Positions 17,809 to 26,222 of a stretch of 64,000 nucleotides of DNA are shown one piece after another. The notes beneath the pieces are model-generated. The model worked only from the letters and a program-made list of their open reading frames with translations, did not search any database and had not been told where the DNA came from. A program made the translations under genes and the position numbers. Source of the DNA: Actinoallomurus liliacearum (GTDB lineage: Bacteria > Actinomycetota > Actinomycetes > Streptosporangiales > Streptosporangiaceae). The stretch lies in NCBI RefSeq assembly GCF_039542035.1, contig NZ_BAABHJ010000027.1, positions 186,001 through 250,000 on the forward strand, read 5' to 3'. How positions within the stretch are numbered: position 1 is the stretch's first letter; every line of letters begins with the position of its first letter.

Positions 17809-17845
17809 ACCGAACGGCCCTCAGAGTGAACAGGAGCAGCAGTAC

Positions 17846-18298
17846 ATGCCCGCGAGCACATCCGCGCCCGCCCGAACCCGTCTGGCCGACATCGCCCGGC
17901 GGTTGGCGACCGCCCCCGACGAATGGATCCACCGCGTACGCCTGAGCACCGAAGAGCGCTGGTACGAGCGCCTTCACCAGGACGACGATCACGAGATCTG
18001 GCTGCTCAGCTGGCTGCCGGGCCAGTCGACCGGCTTCCATGACCACGGGGGTTCCCGAGGAGCCTTCGCCGTCGCCCTCGGGAGCCTGCGCGAACACGAC
18101 CTGGCCGTCGAACGCGACCTCGCGCCCGGCGACGTCCGGGAGTTCGGGCCGGACTACGTCCATGCGGTGACCAATGTCTCGGTCGCCCCGGCGGTCAGCG
18201 TTCACGTGTACTCGCCCCGGCTCACCGTGATGAACCGCTACGACCTCGTCGACGGCGACCTGATCAAGCTGGTCGAGGAGAGCGCGGACGACTGGTGA
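17846..18298 (+). CDS. cysteine dioxygenase (type I family)
   Basis: 150 residues, a compact bacterial member. The cupin iron ligands are the two His in GFHDHGGSRGAFAVALG and the third in DYVHAVTNVS. The enzyme oxidises cysteine to cysteine sulfinate with O2 and Fe(II), the first step of cysteine removal. The usual crosslinked Cys of mammalian enzymes is replaced by Gly in the HDHGGS region, as in other bacterial members. The ATG at 17846 follows AGGAG at a longer than usual spacing. The upstream leader peptide suggests control by cysteine supply. Confidence 0.85.
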   Translation: MPASTSAPARTRLADIARRLATAPDEWIHRVRLSTEERWYERLHQDDDHEIWLLSWLPGQSTGFHDHGGSRGAFAVALGSLREHDLAVERDLAPGDVREFGPDYVHAVTNVSVAPAVSVHVYSPRLTVMNRYDLVDGDLIKLVEESADDW

Positions 18299-18324
18299 CC
18301 CGCCCGGCACCCTCCTGACGGACG

Positions 18325-18780
18325 TCAGGGACGCGCGGGGGTGAGCGGTCGCCAGGCGATCGGCGTGGACAGGACCATCGCGGAGCTCGTCTCGCCGTGC
18401 GAGGCGAGACGCACGAGGATGCGCTCGAGCTCGGCGACCGAGGTCGTGGCGACCAGGACCATCGAGCACACGTCCCCCGTGAGCCGGGAGACCTCGAGCA
18501 CCTCCGGGATGTCGTCGAGCAGCTCGGGGTGCACGGTGATGCACCGGGCGCCGTAGCACTTCATCCGGACCTGGGCGACGACGGAGAACCCGGCGGCCGC
18601 CGGGTCCACCCGGGCGTGGTAGCCGGTGATCACCCCGGCGTCCTCCAGGCGGCGGACCCGCTGGGCGACCGTCGGCGCGGACAGGTGCACCCGGCGGGCG
18701 AGCTCGTTGTACGAGAGCCGGGCGTCCTCCTGGAGCGCCCCCAGGAGGGCCCAGTCCACGGCGTCAAGGTCGGGTTTCAT
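18325..18780 (-). CDS. Lrp/AsnC-family transcriptional regulator
   Basis: 151 residues. The N-terminal helix-turn-helix is LDAVDWALLGALQEDARLSYNELARRVHLSAPTVAQRVRRLEDAGVITGY. The C-terminal RAM domain (about 70-145) binds small ligands, commonly amino acids. It is transcribed away from the tryptophan 2,3-dioxygenase gene with 139 bp between the two starts, so it very likely controls the kynurenine pair, perhaps in response to tryptophan or kynurenine. That ligand is inference. Confidence 0.9.
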   Translation of the reverse strand: MKPDLDAVDWALLGALQEDARLSYNELARRVHLSAPTVAQRVRRLEDAGVITGYHARVDPAAAGFSVVAQVRMKCYGARCITVHPELLDDIPEVLEVSRLTGDVCSMVLVATTSVAELERILVRLASHGETSSAMVLSTPIAWRPLTPARP

Positions 18781-18919
18781 GGTCGTAAGCCTAACCGCCG
18801 CATCGCCTTGCGATCATAAGAAAAGAACGGCGCAACTCCCTTCATCGGCCCTTTGATGTCTGATTCCTCCCTCACAGAATGGTTCGGTGCCCATTAGTGA
18901 CGAAGGGAGGAGGTCCGAA

Positions 18920-19768
18920 GTGACGACCGAAACACGGTCCGGCTGCCCGATCCAGCACTCCGCCGACGAGCCGAAGCTCGACTTCGGCGGTACCACGCCG
19001 TACGAGGACTACGTCCACGCCGCCACGCTGCACGAACTCCAGTGGCCGGTCACCGACGAGCCGCTGGAGAGGTCGTTCCTCGTGGTCACGCAGGTCATGG
19101 AGCTGTACTTCGGCCTGCTGGCGTTCGACCTGAGGTACGCCCGCGATCGCCTGGCCGCCGACGACGTCCGCGCGGGGACCACCGCGCTGTACCGCTGCGT
19201 GCTGCACGTGAAGGCGCTGCGGGCCGCCTGGCTGCCGATCGCGCGGATGACCCCACGGGAGTTCAACGCCTTCCGCGACGCGCTCGGCGAGGGCTCCGGG
19301 TTCCAGTCGGCGGCGTACCGGCAGGTGGAGTTCCTGCTCGGGGAGAAGTCCGCGTCGATGCTCGTGCCCCACCGGTCGGTCCCCGCCCAGCACGCCGAAC
19401 TGTCGCGGGCGCTCGGCGAGCCCGGCGTGTACGACGCGGCGCTCGCGCTGCTGGCCCGGCGCGGGCACGCCGTACCGGACGACGTGCTGAACCGCGACCT
19501 CACCCGGCCGTACGCCCCCTCCCCCGCCGTCGAGGAGGTCTGGGCGAAGATCTACGCCACCGACGATGGCGAACCGCTCCGGCTCGGTGAGGCGCTCACC
19601 GACGTCGCCGAGGAGTTCACCGGCTGGCGGCACGACCACCTGATGGCCACCCGCCGCGCGATGGGCGCCAAACCCGGGACCGGCGGCTCGGCCGGTGTCT
19701 CCTGGCTGGAGAAGCGAGCACGCCGGGAGCTGTTCCCGGAGCTGTGGACCGCCCGTTCCCACGTCTGA
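18920..19768 (+). CDS. kynA: tryptophan 2,3-dioxygenase
   Basis: 282 residues from a GTG start. Family motifs include YEDYVHAATLHELQ (with the His expected to bind haem or substrate region), ELYFGLLAFDLRYARD, FQSAAYRQVEFLLG and W..KR..R.LFPELW at the end. It opens the indole ring of tryptophan to N-formylkynurenine. The GTG at 18920 is chosen because GGGAGGAGG stands six bases upstream; the ATG 11 codons earlier has no such site. It is followed 12 bp later by kynureninase. Confidence 0.9.
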   Translation: MTTETRSGCPIQHSADEPKLDFGGTTPYEDYVHAATLHELQWPVTDEPLERSFLVVTQVMELYFGLLAFDLRYARDRLAADDVRAGTTALYRCVLHVKALRAAWLPIARMTPREFNAFRDALGEGSGFQSAAYRQVEFLLGEKSASMLVPHRSVPAQHAELSRALGEPGVYDAALALLARRGHAVPDDVLNRDLTRPYAPSPAVEEVWAKIYATDDGEPLRLGEALTDVAEEFTGWRHDHLMATRRAMGAKPGTGGSAGVSWLEKRARRELFPELWTARSHV

Positions 19769-19780
19769 AGGATCACGCCG

Positions 19781-20959
19781 ATGGACCTGACAGCACGCGC
19801 CGCCAAGCTCGACGCCGAGGACCCCCTCGCGCACCTGCGCGCCGAGTTCGACCTGCCGCCCGGCACCGTCTACCTCGATGGCAACTCCCTCGGCGCCCCG
19901 CTCCGGCGGGTCGCCGACCAGATGCAGCGGGTGGTCCGCGAGCAGTGGGGCGGCCGGCTGATCCGGTCCTGGTCGGAGGGCTGGTGGGAGGCGCCCCGCC
20001 GGGTGGGCGAGCGGATCGCGCCGCTGCTCGGCGCCGCGCCCGGCCAGGTCGTGGTCGCCGACTCGACCAGCGTGAACCTCTTCAAGGCGCTGGTCGCCGC
20101 CGTACGGCTCGCGCCCGGCAGGCGCGAAATCGTCGTCGACGCCGCGACCTTCCCGACCGACGGGTACATCGCGACGTCGGTCGCGGAGCTGACCGGCCGC
20201 GTCCTGCGCACGGCGGACGCCGACGAGCTTCCGGCGGTCCTCGGCGACGGGACCGCCGTGGTCCTGCTGAACCACGTGGACTACCGCACGGGCCGGTTGC
20301 ACGACATGGCCGCCCTGACCGCGCGCGTGCACGCGGCCGGCGCGCGCGTCGTGTGGGACCTGTGCCACAGCGTGGGCGTGCTCCCGCTCGCCCTGGACGC
20401 GCTGGGCGTCGACCTCGCGGTCGGCTGCACCTACAAGTTCCTGAACGGCGGCCCGGGCGCGCCGGCCTTCCTGTACGTGCGGCGCGACCTGCAGGAGGCG
20501 TTCGACCAGCCGCTGTCCGGCTGGGGCGGCCACCGGGAGCCGTTCGCCATGGCCCCGGACTACGTCCCCGCCGAGGGCATCGAGCGCGGCCGCTGCGGCA
20601 CCCCGGACATCCTGTCCCTGCTCGCCCTGGAGTCCGCCCTGGAGGTGTGGGACGGCGTGGCCCTGGCCGACGTGCGTGCCAAGGGCCTGTCGCTGACCGA
20701 CTTCTTCGTCGAGTGCGTGACGGAGCTCCTGCCGCCCGGCGCGGTGGAGGTGCTGACCCCCCGCGACGAGCGGCGCGGCCACCAGGTCTCCCTCCGCCAC
20801 CCCGACGCCGAGGCGGTCATGACGGAGCTGATCGCCCGGGAGGTCATCGGCGACTTCCGCAGCCCCGACGTCCTGCGCTTCGGCTTCGCCCCGCTCTACG
20901 TCACCCACGCCGACGCCCTCCACGCCGCCCGGACCCTGACGGACGTCCTCGAGGCATAG
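19781..20959 (+). CDS. kynU: kynureninase
   Basis: 392 residues, PLP-dependent aminotransferase fold type I. Visible motifs are VYLDGNSLGAPLRR, ADSTSVNLFKAL, the Asp of VVWDLCHSVGVLPL, and the PLP-binding Lys in GCTYKFLNGGPGAPAFLYV. It splits kynurenine into anthranilate and alanine. The gene is in operon with tryptophan dioxygenase (12-bp gap, AAGGA site). The formamidase that joins the two reactions is not in this window. Confidence 0.92.
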   Translation: MDLTARAAKLDAEDPLAHLRAEFDLPPGTVYLDGNSLGAPLRRVADQMQRVVREQWGGRLIRSWSEGWWEAPRRVGERIAPLLGAAPGQVVVADSTSVNLFKALVAAVRLAPGRREIVVDAATFPTDGYIATSVAELTGRVLRTADADELPAVLGDGTAVVLLNHVDYRTGRLHDMAALTARVHAAGARVVWDLCHSVGVLPLALDALGVDLAVGCTYKFLNGGPGAPAFLYVRRDLQEAFDQPLSGWGGHREPFAMAPDYVPAEGIERGRCGTPDILSLLALESALEVWDGVALADVRAKGLSLTDFFVECVTELLPPGAVEVLTPRDERRGHQVSLRHPDAEAVMTELIAREVIGDFRSPDVLRFGFAPLYVTHADALHAARTLTDVLEA

Positions 20960-20971
20960 GGCGTGTGCGTT

Positions 20972-21005
20972 GGATCCGCCGCCCGGCCGCGCCGCGAGCG
21001 GATCC
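20972..21005. terminator. possible terminator between kynureninase and GH13 genes
   Basis: GGATCCGC (20972-20979) and GCGGATCC (20998-21005) are exact inverted arms around an 18-base GC-rich loop, between convergent genes. Confidence 0.45.
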
Positions 21006-21030
21006 GCCGACAGGTCCCCGAGCGGCGGGG

Positions 21031-22662
21031 TCAGATGATGGCGGTCGTCGCCTCGTCGTCGATGAGGCGCAGCCAGCGGTAGCCGTAGCCGGCCAGCTCA
21101 ATCTCCCGGCCGAGCTCGGCCGCCGGCGCGTCGCCGAACATCTGGCGGATCTGCTCCACACCGGTCAGGTCCAGGTCGTCCGGCAGCCGGACGCGTACCG
21201 GGTCGGCGGACACGTTGTGCAGGGTGACGACGCGGCCCTCCCGCCACCGGTACGCGAGGCCGAGCACGCGCGTGTCGCCGACGTCGAGGATGTCCCAGTC
21301 GCCCCAGCCGAACTCCGGGCACTCGCGGCGGACGCGGATCGCCCGCGTCATCCACGAGCTGAGGGATTCGGGGTCGTGGCGCTGGGCGACGACGTTGACC
21401 TCGCGGAAGCCGTACTCGCCGTCGGCCAGGGCCGGGCGGTAGACCTCCTCGACCCGCGAGAAGCCGCCGTTCGGGCGGGCGGACCACTGCATGGGCGTAC
21501 GGACGGCGAGCCGGCCGGGCAGGGACAGGTCCTCCCCCATGCCGATCTCGTCGCCGTAAAGGATGACCGGCGTGCCCGGCAGCGCGAGGGTTAGCGCCAG
21601 GACGAGCCGGATCCGGCGGGGGTCGTTGCCGAGCATGGGCGCGAGCCGGCGGCGGATGCCGCGCCCGTACACGCGGTGGGTCTCCTCGGGGGCGAAGGCG
21701 GCGAAGATCTCATCGCGTTCGGACTCGGCGAGCAGGCCGAGGTTGAGTTCGTCGTGGTGGCGGCAGAAGTTGGCGAACTGGCCGCCGATCGGGTGGGCCG
21801 GCCGGTTCCGCAGCGCCTCCGCGAGCGGGCGCGCGTCGCCGCGGGCGTGCGACAGCCACTGCGCGGCGCAGCCGCGGAAGTCGAACAGCATCTGCACGCC
21901 CTCGCCGCCGTCGAGGCCGAAGTACCGCTGCTGCTCCTCCGGGGAGACGTTCGCCTCGCCGAGGAAGATGGCGTCACCGCGCCGCCGTTCGAGGAACTCG
22001 ACCATCGACCGCAGGAAGCTGACCGGGTTGTCCCGGCAGTCGGTGCCGACCGTCTCGATCATGAACGGCAGCGAGTCGACCCGGAAGCCGGAGATGCCCA
22101 GCTCCAGCCAGAAGCCGAGGATCTTGTTCATCTCGTCGCGGACCTCGGGCTTGGTGATGTCCAGGTCCGGCATGAAGTCGTAATAGCGGTGCATGTACCA
22201 CTTGCCGGCCTCCTCGTCGTAGGACCAGGTGCCGTCCTGTTCACCCGGGAAGGCGACCTCGCTGGGCTCCTTTCGGGGGTGGTCGCTCCAGACGTAGTAG
22301 TCGGGACGGTCCCGGAACCAGCGGTGCTCGATGCTCGTGTGGTTCAGCACGAGGTCCACGAGCACCCGGATGCCGAGGTCGTCGGCGGTGCGGAGCATCT
22401 CCACGAAGTCGCCCAGGCTGCCGAACCGCCGGTCGACCGCGTAATAGTCGGTGATGTCGTACCCGTCGTCGCGCAGCGGCGACGGGTAGAACGGCATCAA
22501 CCACAGGCAGTTCACGCCGAGGCCGCCGAGGTAGTCGAGCCGCCGGGTGAGGCCGGACAGGTCGCCGACGCCGTCGTCGTCGGTGTCCAGCCAGGTCGCC
22601 ACGTCCACGCAGTACACGACCGCGTTCTTCCACCACAGGTCACTGGTCGCCTTGTCCGTCAT
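21031..22662 (-). CDS. GH13 alpha-amylase-family enzyme (trehalose synthase-like)
   Basis: 543 residues. The GH13 barrel begins VVYCVDVATWLDTDDDGVGDLSGLTRRLDYL. Region I is VLVDLVLNHTS, the nucleophile Asp is in GFRVDSLPF, the acid/base Glu in IFLGEANV, and the third carboxylate in FCRHHDELN. The overall pattern (GVNCLWLMPFYPSPLRDDGYDI, WYMHRYYDFMPDLDI) is that of trehalose synthase-like enzymes; activity could be isomerisation of maltose or hydrolysis of alpha-glucosides. No trehalose genes adjoin. No signal peptide, so it is cytoplasmic. Confidence 0.85.
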   Translation of the reverse strand: MTDKATSDLWWKNAVVYCVDVATWLDTDDDGVGDLSGLTRRLDYLGGLGVNCLWLMPFYPSPLRDDGYDITDYYAVDRRFGSLGDFVEMLRTADDLGIRVLVDLVLNHTSIEHRWFRDRPDYYVWSDHPRKEPSEVAFPGEQDGTWSYDEEAGKWYMHRYYDFMPDLDITKPEVRDEMNKILGFWLELGISGFRVDSLPFMIETVGTDCRDNPVSFLRSMVEFLERRRGDAIFLGEANVSPEEQQRYFGLDGGEGVQMLFDFRGCAAQWLSHARGDARPLAEALRNRPAHPIGGQFANFCRHHDELNLGLLAESERDEIFAAFAPEETHRVYGRGIRRRLAPMLGNDPRRIRLVLALTLALPGTPVILYGDEIGMGEDLSLPGRLAVRTPMQWSARPNGGFSRVEEVYRPALADGEYGFREVNVVAQRHDPESLSSWMTRAIRVRRECPEFGWGDWDILDVGDTRVLGLAYRWREGRVVTLHNVSADPVRVRLPDDLDLTGVEQIRQMFGDAPAAELGREIELAGYGYRWLRLIDDEATTAII

Positions 22663-22795
22663 GGGCGGCTCTTTACCCTGCTTTGCCCGCAGTGCACGTG
22701 CGCCGGAGCCTACGGGAGATCCCGCCGAGGAGCGCCAGGTGGTGCGGCTCGGCGGGACCGGTCGTTCCCGAGTGGGAACGGGCCGTCGGGGAGGG

Positions 22796-23371
22796 TCAGG
22801 AGGTCTGCAGAACGGCTTCGATCTCCAGGACGATCTGGACCTTCTCGCCGAGGGCGACGCCGCCGCCGGGGATGGGGCCGTTGTAGGTGACGCCGAACTC
22901 CGTGCGGTCGATCTCGCCGGTGGCGGTGAAGCCGGCGCGGGCGCCCTTGACGGGGTCGGACGCGAACGGGTCGGGGCCGAAGCCGTTGAGCTCCAGCTTC
23001 AGGGGGACGGGGCGGGTCACGCCTTTCAGCGTCAGCTCGCCGTCGACGACGTAATCGTCGCCGTCGCGGCGGACGCCGGTGGAGCGGTACGTCATGGTGG
23101 GGTACTTCTCGACCTCGAAGAAGTCGGCCGAGCGGATGTGCTCGTCGCGCTGCGCGTTGTTGGTGTCGATCGAGGCGAGGTCGATGGTCGCGGTCACGCT
23201 GGAGTCCAGCGGGTCGGCCCCGGTGACGATCCGCCCTTCGAACGAGCCGAAGCGGCCGCGGGCCTTGCTGACCATCAGATGCCGGACGGCGAAGCTCACG
23301 TCCGAATGCACCGCGTCGATGGTCCAGGTGCCGGCGACATAGCCCGGGATCTCGACAACCTCGGCTGTCAT
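22796..23371 (-). CDS. YceI family protein
   Basis: 191 residues. The lipocalin-like YceI fold is evident in GTWTIDAVHSDVSFAVRHLMVSKARGRFGSFEG, SIDTNNAQRDEHIRSADFFEVEKYPTMTYRST and TRPVPLKLELNGFG. The family binds polyprenoid or similar apolar molecules. There is no signal peptide, so this is the cytoplasmic form. The ATG at 23371 has GGAG upstream; the frame continues further back without a site. It is divergent from an HxlR regulator, the common arrangement. Confidence 0.9.
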   Translation of the reverse strand: MTAEVVEIPGYVAGTWTIDAVHSDVSFAVRHLMVSKARGRFGSFEGRIVTGADPLDSSVTATIDLASIDTNNAQRDEHIRSADFFEVEKYPTMTYRSTGVRRDGDDYVVDGELTLKGVTRPVPLKLELNGFGPDPFASDPVKGARAGFTATGEIDRTEFGVTYNGPIPGGGVALGEKVQIVLEIEAVLQTS

Positions 23372-23417
23372 GGTGTCTCCTTGGTTCCTGCAGGTAAGGC
23401 GGTTCTCTTTGATGTGT

Positions 23418-23436
23418 TGGTTCCGTTCAGGAACCA
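23418..23436. promoter_or_regulatory. inverted repeat in the yceI/hxlR intergenic region
   Basis: TGGTTCC, 5 bases, GGAACCA. A further half-site TTGGTTCC occurs at 23381-23388. It is a plausible operator for the HxlR protein encoded alongside. Confidence 0.4.
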
Positions 23437-23510
23437 CTCTCATCCTGGGGCGACCGCCCCGATCGGCACAAGAACGCACTTTTTTCTTACTAGGTCACCT
23501 GGAGAGAACC

Positions 23511-23885
23511 ATGGACACCGGGCTGGGCGACTGTCGGGCACGTGAGAACCTCGACCGCATCGGGGACAAGTGGTCCCTGTACCTGATCGCCCTGCTCGCC
23601 GAGGGCACCAAGCGATTCAGCCGGCTCAAGCGCGAGGCCGAGGGCATCAGCCAGCGGATGCTCACCGTCACCCTCCGCGGGCTGGAACGGGACGGGATCG
23701 TGACCCGGACCATGTATCCGGTGATGCCGCCGCGCGTGGAGTACGCCCTCACCGACCTGGGGCGGGACCTGCTGGCCGCCGTGACGCCCTTCATCGCCTG
23801 GTGCGAGGCGCACGTGCCGGAGATCGAGGCGGCACGCGAGGAGTACGACACCCGGACCGAGCAGGAGGCCGCCGCATTCGAGTGA
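23511..23885 (+). CDS. HxlR-family transcriptional regulator
   Basis: 124 residues. The winged helix is IGDKWSLYLIALLAEGTKRFSRLKREAEGISQRMLTVTLRGLERDGIVTR...PRVEYALTDLGRDLL. A Cys at residue 8 is at the position used for redox or aldehyde sensing in several HxlR proteins. The ATG at 23511 follows GGAGAG. Divergent from the YceI gene, its probable target. Confidence 0.9.
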   Translation: MDTGLGDCRARENLDRIGDKWSLYLIALLAEGTKRFSRLKREAEGISQRMLTVTLRGLERDGIVTRTMYPVMPPRVEYALTDLGRDLLAAVTPFIAWCEAHVPEIEAAREEYDTRTEQEAAAFE

Positions 23886-23941
23886 CCTGCCCGTCCGCAC
23901 ACCACCCGGCGCCCCTCGGGCGGGTCTCATCAGCGCCGAGC

Positions 23942-23975
23942 CCGGGACGGGCCTGGTCCGGCAGGCCCGTCCCGG
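23942..23975. terminator. bidirectional terminator, 14-bp perfect stem
   Basis: Arms 23942-23955 and 23962-23975 pair exactly around a 6-base loop, between the convergent hxlR and secreted-protein genes. Confidence 0.8.
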
Positions 23976-23991
23976 ACGGCTTGGGGCGTCG

Positions 23992-24807
23992 TTACTTACG
24001 GCGCAGGACGCTGCTCGGCAGGTTGAAGGGGAGCCGCTTCACGACCTTGGACCGGGCCTTCTTGCGCAGTGCCGGGTACAGGTCGGTGTAGGCCTTGCTC
24101 GCCAGGTACGTCCGCATGCTCGCGGTGTTCTTGCCGGCGGCGGAGGGCAGGCCGCCGCGGAGGTTCGCGACGGGCCCGAGCACGCCGCAGCCGCTCGTCC
24201 CAGGAACGCTGTAGGCGTCGTCGTTCAGCGTGAGGCCGAAGACGTCGTCGTCGTACGGCGTGAGGCTGGTCGGGTCGACCGTCGTGTTGAGCTTGATGGG
24301 CGCCTTGGCCGTGCCGATGTAGCACTTGTCGCCCATCAGCGCGTTGATCAGCTTGATCCGCAGGTCGAGGGCGGAGTGCAGGTTCCCGCTGTCGTCGATG
24401 CTCAGCCCCAAGTTCCCGACGTACTTCGGCTGGGCCTGCAGCGTCATGCCGGGCAGGTTCTCGGTGCCGGGGATGCCCAGCGCTCCGCCGGGCACGGTCA
24501 TCGGCTTGCTCTTCAGGGTCACGACCTGCGCCGGGTTGCCGGCCCGGTCCGGGCCGGACGCCATGCTGATCGTCATCGGCTCGGTGAGCGGCTGGGTGAT
24601 CGAGCCGAGCTTCATCGAGCCGCCGCCGATGACGAAGATGTTGCAGAACCACTGGGCCGGGTCGGCCCCGACGGGGAGCCGGTCGGCGCATCCGGAGAAG
24701 TCGATCTTGACCGGCGCGGGCTCGGCGTAGGCGGCGGGGGCGGTCAGGGCGAGGACGATGGGGGCGGCCGTGGCCGCGGCGAGGATCCGGCGCGTGGTCG
24801 ACTTCAT
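23992..24807 (-). CDS. secreted protein of unknown function
   Basis: 271 residues. A clear signal peptide (MKSTTRRILAAATAAPIVLALTAPAAYA) is followed by a mature part rich in beta-prone segments. Cys residues at CADRLP, WFCNIFVIGGG, CYIGT and SGCGVLG could form two disulfides. The C-terminus is basic (KKARSKVVKRLPFNLPSSVLRRK). I recognise no catalytic motif; similar unassigned secreted proteins with CNIF.IGGG.M.LG are common in actinomycetes. It stands alone. Confidence 0.75.
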   Translation of the reverse strand: MKSTTRRILAAATAAPIVLALTAPAAYAEPAPVKIDFSGCADRLPVGADPAQWFCNIFVIGGGSMKLGSITQPLTEPMTISMASGPDRAGNPAQVVTLKSKPMTVPGGALGIPGTENLPGMTLQAQPKYVGNLGLSIDDSGNLHSALDLRIKLINALMGDKCYIGTAKAPIKLNTTVDPTSLTPYDDDVFGLTLNDDAYSVPGTSGCGVLGPVANLRGGLPSAAGKNTASMRTYLASKAYTDLYPALRKKARSKVVKRLPFNLPSSVLRRK

Positions 24808-25088
24808 GGAGGCACCGCTTTCTCTAGTGGCAGAGGAGCAAGATCCTCAATGGCGAATCCCACCAGGTCAACCGGTCAGTAGCGATCTTGGCCGTACCCG
24901 GCCAACCGGCCATCCCGGCCGGGTTGAGCGGTGTGTGATCACACATGTGCGACATTCCGTAAAAAAGCCGTCTAGCAGGCTTTTCGCCAGATATGCGCTC
25001 ATACCGCTGCACGGCGGAAGCGGGCTGGCTACGCTCGCGCGAGGCTCTCAGCCAAGATCATTCCGAAGACGAGTGGAGGAACACCGAC

Positions 25089-26117
25089 TTGCACTGGCAG
25101 CGACTCGTGGTGGCCGTGGCCGAGACCGTCGCCGCACTGGCGACGGGATTCGGCCTGCGCGCGCTCCTGGGCCGATTGGCGAACCGCGCGGGCAACACCC
25201 GGTGGGCCTGGGACGACCTGTTCGTCAGGCTGCTGCGCGACCTCGCGGTGGTGCCGTGCACGGTCCTCGGCCTGTGGATCTCGGTGCTGACGCTGCACCT
25301 GAGACCGGGCATCCGGACGACGACGGGCCGCACCCTCGTGGCCGTCCTCATTCTGACGATCTCCATCGCGATCGCCCGCTTCGCCGCCGGCGTCGTCTCC
25401 TCGGTCGCGCTCGCCCGGTCGGGCGTCGCGCAGTCCGCGACGATCTTCGTCAACATCGTCCGCGTCGTGATCGTCGGGATCGGCGCGCTCATCCTCCTGC
25501 AGAGCCTCGGGGTCTCGATCACCCCGCTGCTGACCGCCCTGGGCGTCGGCGGCCTGGCGGTCGCGCTGGCGCTCCAGGACACGCTGGCCAACCTGTTCGC
25601 CGGGGTGCACATCCTCGCGTCGAGGAAGGTGCAGCCGGGTGACTTCGTACGGCTGGACAGCGGCCAGGAGGGCTACATCGTCGACATCAACTGGCGGAAC
25701 ACGACGATCCGCCAGCTTCCCGACAACCTGGTGGTCGTGCCGAACTCCCGCTTCGCCGATGCGATCGTGACGAACTACCACCGGCCGGCGCAGGACATGT
25801 CGATCTCGGTCAAGGTCGTCATCGGTTACCACAGCGATCTGGAGCACGTGGAGAAGGTGACCCTCGACGTGGCCGAGGAGGTCATGGCCACCGTGGACGG
25901 CGGCGTGTCCGACTACGAGCCCTCGGTCCGGTTCAACACGCTGGGCGAGACGAGCATCGGCTTCTCGGTCAACCTCCGGACCCGGGAGTTCACCGACCAG
26001 TACGTCGTCATCCACGAGTTCATCAAGCGGCTTCACCGTAGGTACCGCGCCGAGGGGATCGACCTCCCGTTCCCCCCGGCCGGCCTCCTCCTCGCGGGCG
26101 CGGCCCAGCCTCGCTGA
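25089..26117 (+). CDS. small-conductance mechanosensitive channel (MscS family)
   Basis: 342 residues from a TTG start. Four hydrophobic segments precede the pore-lining helix region GVSITPLLTALGVGGLAVALALQDTLANLFAGV, the MscS hallmark. Then comes the beta domain (VQPGDFVRLDSGQEGYIVDINWRNTTIRQLPDNLVVVPNSRF) and the cytoplasmic alpha/beta end. It opens under membrane tension to release solutes on hypo-osmotic shock. TTG at 25089 is chosen because GGAGGA ends eight bases upstream; earlier in-frame starts have no site. Confidence 0.88.
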   Translation: MHWQRLVVAVAETVAALATGFGLRALLGRLANRAGNTRWAWDDLFVRLLRDLAVVPCTVLGLWISVLTLHLRPGIRTTTGRTLVAVLILTISIAIARFAAGVVSSVALARSGVAQSATIFVNIVRVVIVGIGALILLQSLGVSITPLLTALGVGGLAVALALQDTLANLFAGVHILASRKVQPGDFVRLDSGQEGYIVDINWRNTTIRQLPDNLVVVPNSRFADAIVTNYHRPAQDMSISVKVVIGYHSDLEHVEKVTLDVAEEVMATVDGGVSDYEPSVRFNTLGETSIGFSVNLRTREFTDQYVVIHEFIKRLHRRYRAEGIDLPFPPAGLLLAGAAQPR

Positions 26118-26139
26118 CGGCGTCACCGGCCGGCCGTAC

Positions 26140-26222
26140 CGAGCCGACCGCGGCACCGACCGGGTCAGGCGAGACCGGCCGCCCGAGACGAGCCGACCGC
26201 GGCATCGACCGGCTCAGACGAG
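26140..26222. repeat. 34-bp imperfect direct repeat, two copies
   Basis: Copies at 26140-26173 and 26189-26222 differ at three positions and are spaced 49 bp apart. The second copy runs into the last codons of the MarR gene. The repeat lies between the convergent MscS and MarR genes. Confidence 0.75.
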
